A DNA stretch of 64,000 nucleotides. Source: Patella vulgata (lineage: Eukaryota > Mollusca > Gastropoda > Patellidae). The position numbers and the translations under genes were made by a program. The number at the start of each line of letters is the position of its first letter. Positions within the stretch are counted from its first letter, which is position 1. The stretch lies in assembly GCF_932274485.2 (NCBI RefSeq), contig NC_065886.2:46921501-46985500 (forward strand). The letters are read 5' to 3'. The notes beneath the pieces were generated by a model. That model saw only the letters and a program-made list of their open reading frames with translations. It was not told the DNA's origin and searched no databases. Of this stretch, positions 60,551 through 64,000 are shown piece by piece.

Positions 60551-61231
60551 GCATTTGACGTTTTATATTAAGCTTTGCTCTTAGGGGTATTTTGACTTTA
60601 TCATTACCGGTATTAGGGCTTTGTACATTGTACATGTACTTTTTACACATAATCAATCGAAAAAAAGATTTTAGCAGAGCATTTAATATTGGCAGCGATA
60701 CCCTTCCATAGTAGATTACAAGTATAAGAAATACGATCGGTCATGTCGAGTACATGTACTTGTGTAAGAAGTATTCGTCCCGTCGAATACTACAGTCCGT
60801 CACTTTGTTTATTACACTGCAACGTTTCCATACCAAGTATTGTAGTATTATCAGGTCTCAGACTAGCAATTATTGACTTCAATGTAAAATGACTGTAACA
60901 TCACAGGCTGTAGCTTTTTGCTCAACATTCCGTTGGTTCCAATCTTTATAGGCACAATGGGGACAACATTTGGCAATCTCCTCATCATAATTTTGTAGGG
61001 GGTTGACCATTTAGATTTTTTGCTACGCGGATTTGAAGTTGACTGGGGTGAAAATCTCACTTCCGACACAATGATTGCTCTGCAGAAAGACACTTTATCC
61101 CTCCGCTGTAATATCATCAGTATTACCCAAAACTGCTATGAAATTGCAAATTTGATCCCTTTTCTCCAATTCTAGACCAAAAAGTCAACCAAAAAATGCA
61201 GGAAGAGGGGAGAAAAAAATTAAGGGAAAAA
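60551..61231. other. Unassigned sequence before the foldback element
   Basis: An 84-codon minus frame (60863-61117) is Arg/Lys/Pro-rich but unrecognised. Confidence 0.4.
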
Positions 61232-61239
61232 TTGTCTAT
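61232..61239. repeat. Target duplication of the foldback element, left
   Basis: TTGTCTAT, identical to 63951-63958. Confidence 0.85.
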
Positions 61240-62386
61240 TAGGGTGTTTCACTTTTCACTTTTTTGGGAATTTCTAAGGTTTCTACCCGTCACCTAAGTC
61301 CACTCGGGGTCAAACTTACACCGTAATATTTTCAGAATTTTCTTGCCAAAAATGGCTGCCGGCGGCCATTTTTTTCTAAAATTGCGACTATTTTCTGGAT
61401 TTTCGGACATTTTGAGCTTGACAGATCACTTAGAAAGGTCAGGTATGGCTTGTAATGTATCTATTTTATGCTTTTCAGGTATGTAGAGTCCATTCCCACT
61501 ATCTTAAATGAGATTGTCAGAATCCAAGATGGTGGAAATCCAAGATGCCTCCCCAAATCATCTTTTTCAAAGACTATGTCATTCTGAACATCATTTTGGC
61601 CCTGATAATAAATTTTGCACTCATAAAATTCATTACCAGGGCCAAAATGATGTCAGATCTACCTTTGGTTGAAAATGGCGGAAGGTAATGACTGAAGGTG
61701 AAGTTCCGATGGAGTATATTCACCATACTATTAATCTGGCAGAACTATGACTGAACCTGGAAATTGTTTACAAAGTTTTTTTATGATTGACTTTAGTAGC
61801 CTAAGGTGTCCTCTTTCAGAATGTGCCGGGTGAACCTCGGTAACCCTTGAGCGTTTTGAGAAATTCAAGATGGCATCCTAGACGGCCGGCATTTCACTAA
61901 ATACACTAAAATCGTTCATTATGTTGTGGGGTGATTAGATGATAGTAAAATCCAAAATGCTAGATAATATGGCCCTTTAACTCGTTAGCGGCGGTTGGGA
62001 GCGATTATTTCAGCAAACCAAATTACATCTAGAGACAAATTATATTTCTGGACATAGGAGCATATGAGTGATATGATAACACCACATAATACCTATCAGG
62101 AGCTCCAGGGCCACATGACAGACTCTGGAGCAAGTTGGCCGGTTGTAATGTTCTCAATTTTGTAACCTTCACCCAGCAAAACAGTTCCGGATCAATCGTT
62201 GAGCAAGACTACATGGTTTGGGTGGCGGGATGCTGACCATACATTTCAGTTTTGGACGTCCAATTGTCCATACCCTCCAGCGTGTTTCAGACATCGATTT
62301 GCTAGAACTTTGTCCATAACCAGCCGACATGTACAGTGGCCTGTGCAAGCACAGATTCTATTAGAGCGTCTAAAGAGAGAATACAA

Positions 62387-62580
62387 TCAAGCTCTCACCA
62401 CCTTCAAAGCTGTTCCTTTTCCCACGACGTAACAGCACGTAACCGTGTCACATCCAGTAAAAGCATGAGCTGGCAGGATTTCAATGGTACTGGACATATG
62501 TTTCTCAGAAGTTGAACCAATGTCAACGGTTGTTCTTTCCTCGATTGGTGATTCAATTGTAAGAAGCTTGTTATAGACAG
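62387..62580 (-). pseudogene. Fossil coding remnant with FEN1/PIN-like HAxTGCDT motif
   Basis: On the minus strand the centre of the foldback reads SSTIEILPAHAFTGCDTVTC and GKGTALKVV. HAxTGCDTV...GKGTALKVL is characteristic of a family of uncharacterised invertebrate proteins and resembles the GCD...G(I)GxxxAL helix-hairpin segment of FEN1/XPG nucleases. Broken; only a short part of the protein is present. Family assignment from memory. Confidence 0.6.
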
Positions 62581-62619
62581 AGCTCTTTCAAATCGCTGCC
62601 TGAAACACGTTGGTGGGTA

Positions 62620-62967
62620 TAGACATCTAAAACGGGAAATGTGTCGTCATCATCCCCACCTAAACCATGTAGTCTTGCTCCAAAGAATGATGCATGTGTA
62701 GGGAACGCAAAAAGATTTCATCACCAAGCCATTGTGTGGCGTTGACTGGAAGATCGTAATCCGCAGGAACTATATTGCTGGGTTAATGACACTAAATTGA
62801 GAACATTACAACTGGTCAACGTGCTCCGGAGTCTGTTACGTGGCTCGTCAGATGTGGGTGGAAGAGTGACATGTAGTACGCGTACTTGTAGCTGCACTAG
62901 GGATGGCTTAGATTATACAGTATTTTGCGCTTGCGCTGTCACAGGTTGTAGCCAGAAACACGACTAG
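62620..62967 (+). pseudogene. Fossil coding remnant, Cys-rich C-terminal part of the same protein family
   Basis: On the plus strand of the right arm the translation includes PPKPCSLAPKNDACVGNAKR, FHHQAIVWR and then a cysteine cluster CSTRTCSCTRDGLD...FCACAV. The order (K.CSLPPT...N.KRAHYQ..IW, then C.C...C.C) is that of the C-terminus of the HAxTGCDT protein family. Broken. The left arm has a shorter, more deleted counterpart on the other strand. Confidence 0.55.
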
Positions 62968-63950
62968 AGGATTAAACTGAATATTACCTAGTTATTTTCA
63001 TGTTTTGCGGGTAGAATTTGTTTTTTTTAAATATTCAAAAAACAGCTTGTGCTAGCGTGCTCCTGATAGGCATGTATGTAGTGTTATTGTATCACTCATA
63101 TGTTCCTATATCCAGAAATATATAATTTGTCTCTAGATATAGTTTGGTTTGCTCCAAACCGCCGCTAACGAGTTAAAGGGCCATATTATCTGGAATTTTG
63201 GATTTTACTATCATCTAATGACCCCACAACATAATGAACGATCACAGTGTATTTAGTGAAATGCCGGTCGTCTTGGATGCCATCTTGAATTTCTCAAAAC
63301 GCTCAAGGGTTACCGAGGTTCACCCGTCACATTCTAAAAGATGACACCTTAGGCTACTAAAATCAATCATAAAAAAAACAACTTTGTAAACAATTTCCAG
63401 GTTCAGTCATAGTTCTGCCAGATTAATAGTGTGGTGAATATACTCCATCGGAACTTCGCCTTCAGTCATTACCATCCGCCATTTTCAACCAAAGGTAGAT
63501 CAGTGTCAGTCTGAACATCATTTTGGCCCCGATAATGAATTTTATGAATGCAAAGTTTATTATCGGGGACAAAATGATGTTCAGAATGACATAGTCTTTG
63601 AAAAATGCTTTTCCATGTCACGAAAATAGATGATTTTGGGCGCCATCCTGGATTTCCACCATCTTGGATTCTGACAATCTCATTTAAGATAGTGGGAATG
63701 GACTCTACATACCTGAAAAGGATAAAATAGATACATTACAAGCCATACCTGACCTTTCTTAGTGATCTGTCAAGCTCAAAATGTCCGAAAATCCAGAAAA
63801 TAGTCGCAATTTTAGAAAAAATGGCCGCCGGCAGCCATTTTTGGCAAGAAAATTCTGAAAATATTACGGTGTAAGTTTGACCCCGAGTGGACTTCGGTGA
63901 CGGGTAGAAACCTTAGAAATTCCGAAAAAAGTGAAAAGTGAAACACCCTA

Positions 63951-63958
63951 TTGTCTAT
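63951..63958. repeat. Target duplication of the foldback element, right
   Basis: TTGTCTAT immediately after the right terminus, matching 61232-61239. Confidence 0.85.
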
Positions 63959-64000
63959 CCATCATGAAATAAGGGGAAATAATTACTAGTCTTAGTCCAT

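Larger units (their letters stand above)
61240..63950. mobile_element. Large foldback DNA element (2711 bp) with arms over 1.1 kb
   Basis: Begins TAGGGTGTTTCACTTTTCAC and ends with its exact complement. The outer roughly 800 bp of each arm are about 95 percent identical inverted copies; the inner parts diverge and the right arm carries about 300 bp absent from the left. The unpaired centre is about 62340-62545. The ends (TAGGG, 8-bp duplication) fit the hAT terminal consensus, but the coding remnants inside are not hAT-like. Each arm also contains its own small hairpin CATCATTTTGGCCCTGATAA with its complement (left arm 61590-61655). Confidence 0.85.

Noticed and set aside
62199-62432. 77-codon plus-strand open frame in the foldback
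   Set aside because: Overlaps on the opposite strand the HAFTGCDT remnant and has no resemblance of its own.

Overview
This is a window of an AT-rich animal genome, most probably a mollusc and plausibly a gastropod. The pointers are an INF2-type formin split into short exons with GT-AG introns, a minus-strand gene that looks like a sperm/cilium microtubule protein, abundant tRNA-derived SINEs, and pearl/HINE-like rolling-circle elements with internal tandem monomers of the sort described in molluscs. Species-level assignment is not possible from sequence alone. There is no prokaryotic, viral or organellar gene content.

Layout. 1-4888: repeats only, with a Tc1/mariner copy (1030-2556) nested in an older inverted-repeat element, a palindromic MITE and a head-to-head pair of SINEs. 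4889-17865 (+): twelve coding exons of an INF2 ortholog running from the diaphanous inhibitory domain through FH1 and FH2 to a WH2/DAD-like motif and stop; the 5' exons lie upstream of the window. 17866-19370: its 3' flank, including a near-identical 543-bp tandem duplication. 20400-24600 and 31190-35935: non-autonomous rolling-circle-like (Helentron/pearl-type) elements built of about 146-bp monomers, with nested SINE and LINE pieces and a 541-bp foldback MITE. 26016-27458 (-): a decayed hAT-type transposase. 34080-34690: a fossil of an unclassified invertebrate transposon-associated protein. 28225-39235: a dispersed repeat in three copies, tandem repeats and SINEs.

41972-53983 (-): an eight-exon gene for a 350-residue Tyr/Pro/Arg-rich protein whose middle exons resemble TEX26-like axonemal proteins. 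Its 6.6-kb first intron hosts a striking nest: a TIR element (47550-50113, TA target duplication) carrying a 20-23-bp minisatellite, into which an intact Tc1/mariner (47957-49483, complete 339-residue DD34E transposase) has inserted. 54300-61230: SINEs, degenerate minisatellites and unassigned sequence.

61240-63950: a 2.7-kb foldback element with arms over 1.1 kb long, TAGGGTG termini and a perfect 8-bp target duplication. Its centre carries broken coding remnants of a protein with a FEN1/PIN-like HAxTGCDT motif and a Cys-rich C-terminus, reading outward on both arms. It looks like an inverted duplication of one end of a larger, poorly described DNA element and is the most unusual object in the window.

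The two host genes converge (INF2 +, axonemal-like gene -) but are about 24 kb apart; nothing suggests joint regulation. Most of the remaining DNA is layered transposon debris in which the order of insertion can often be read.
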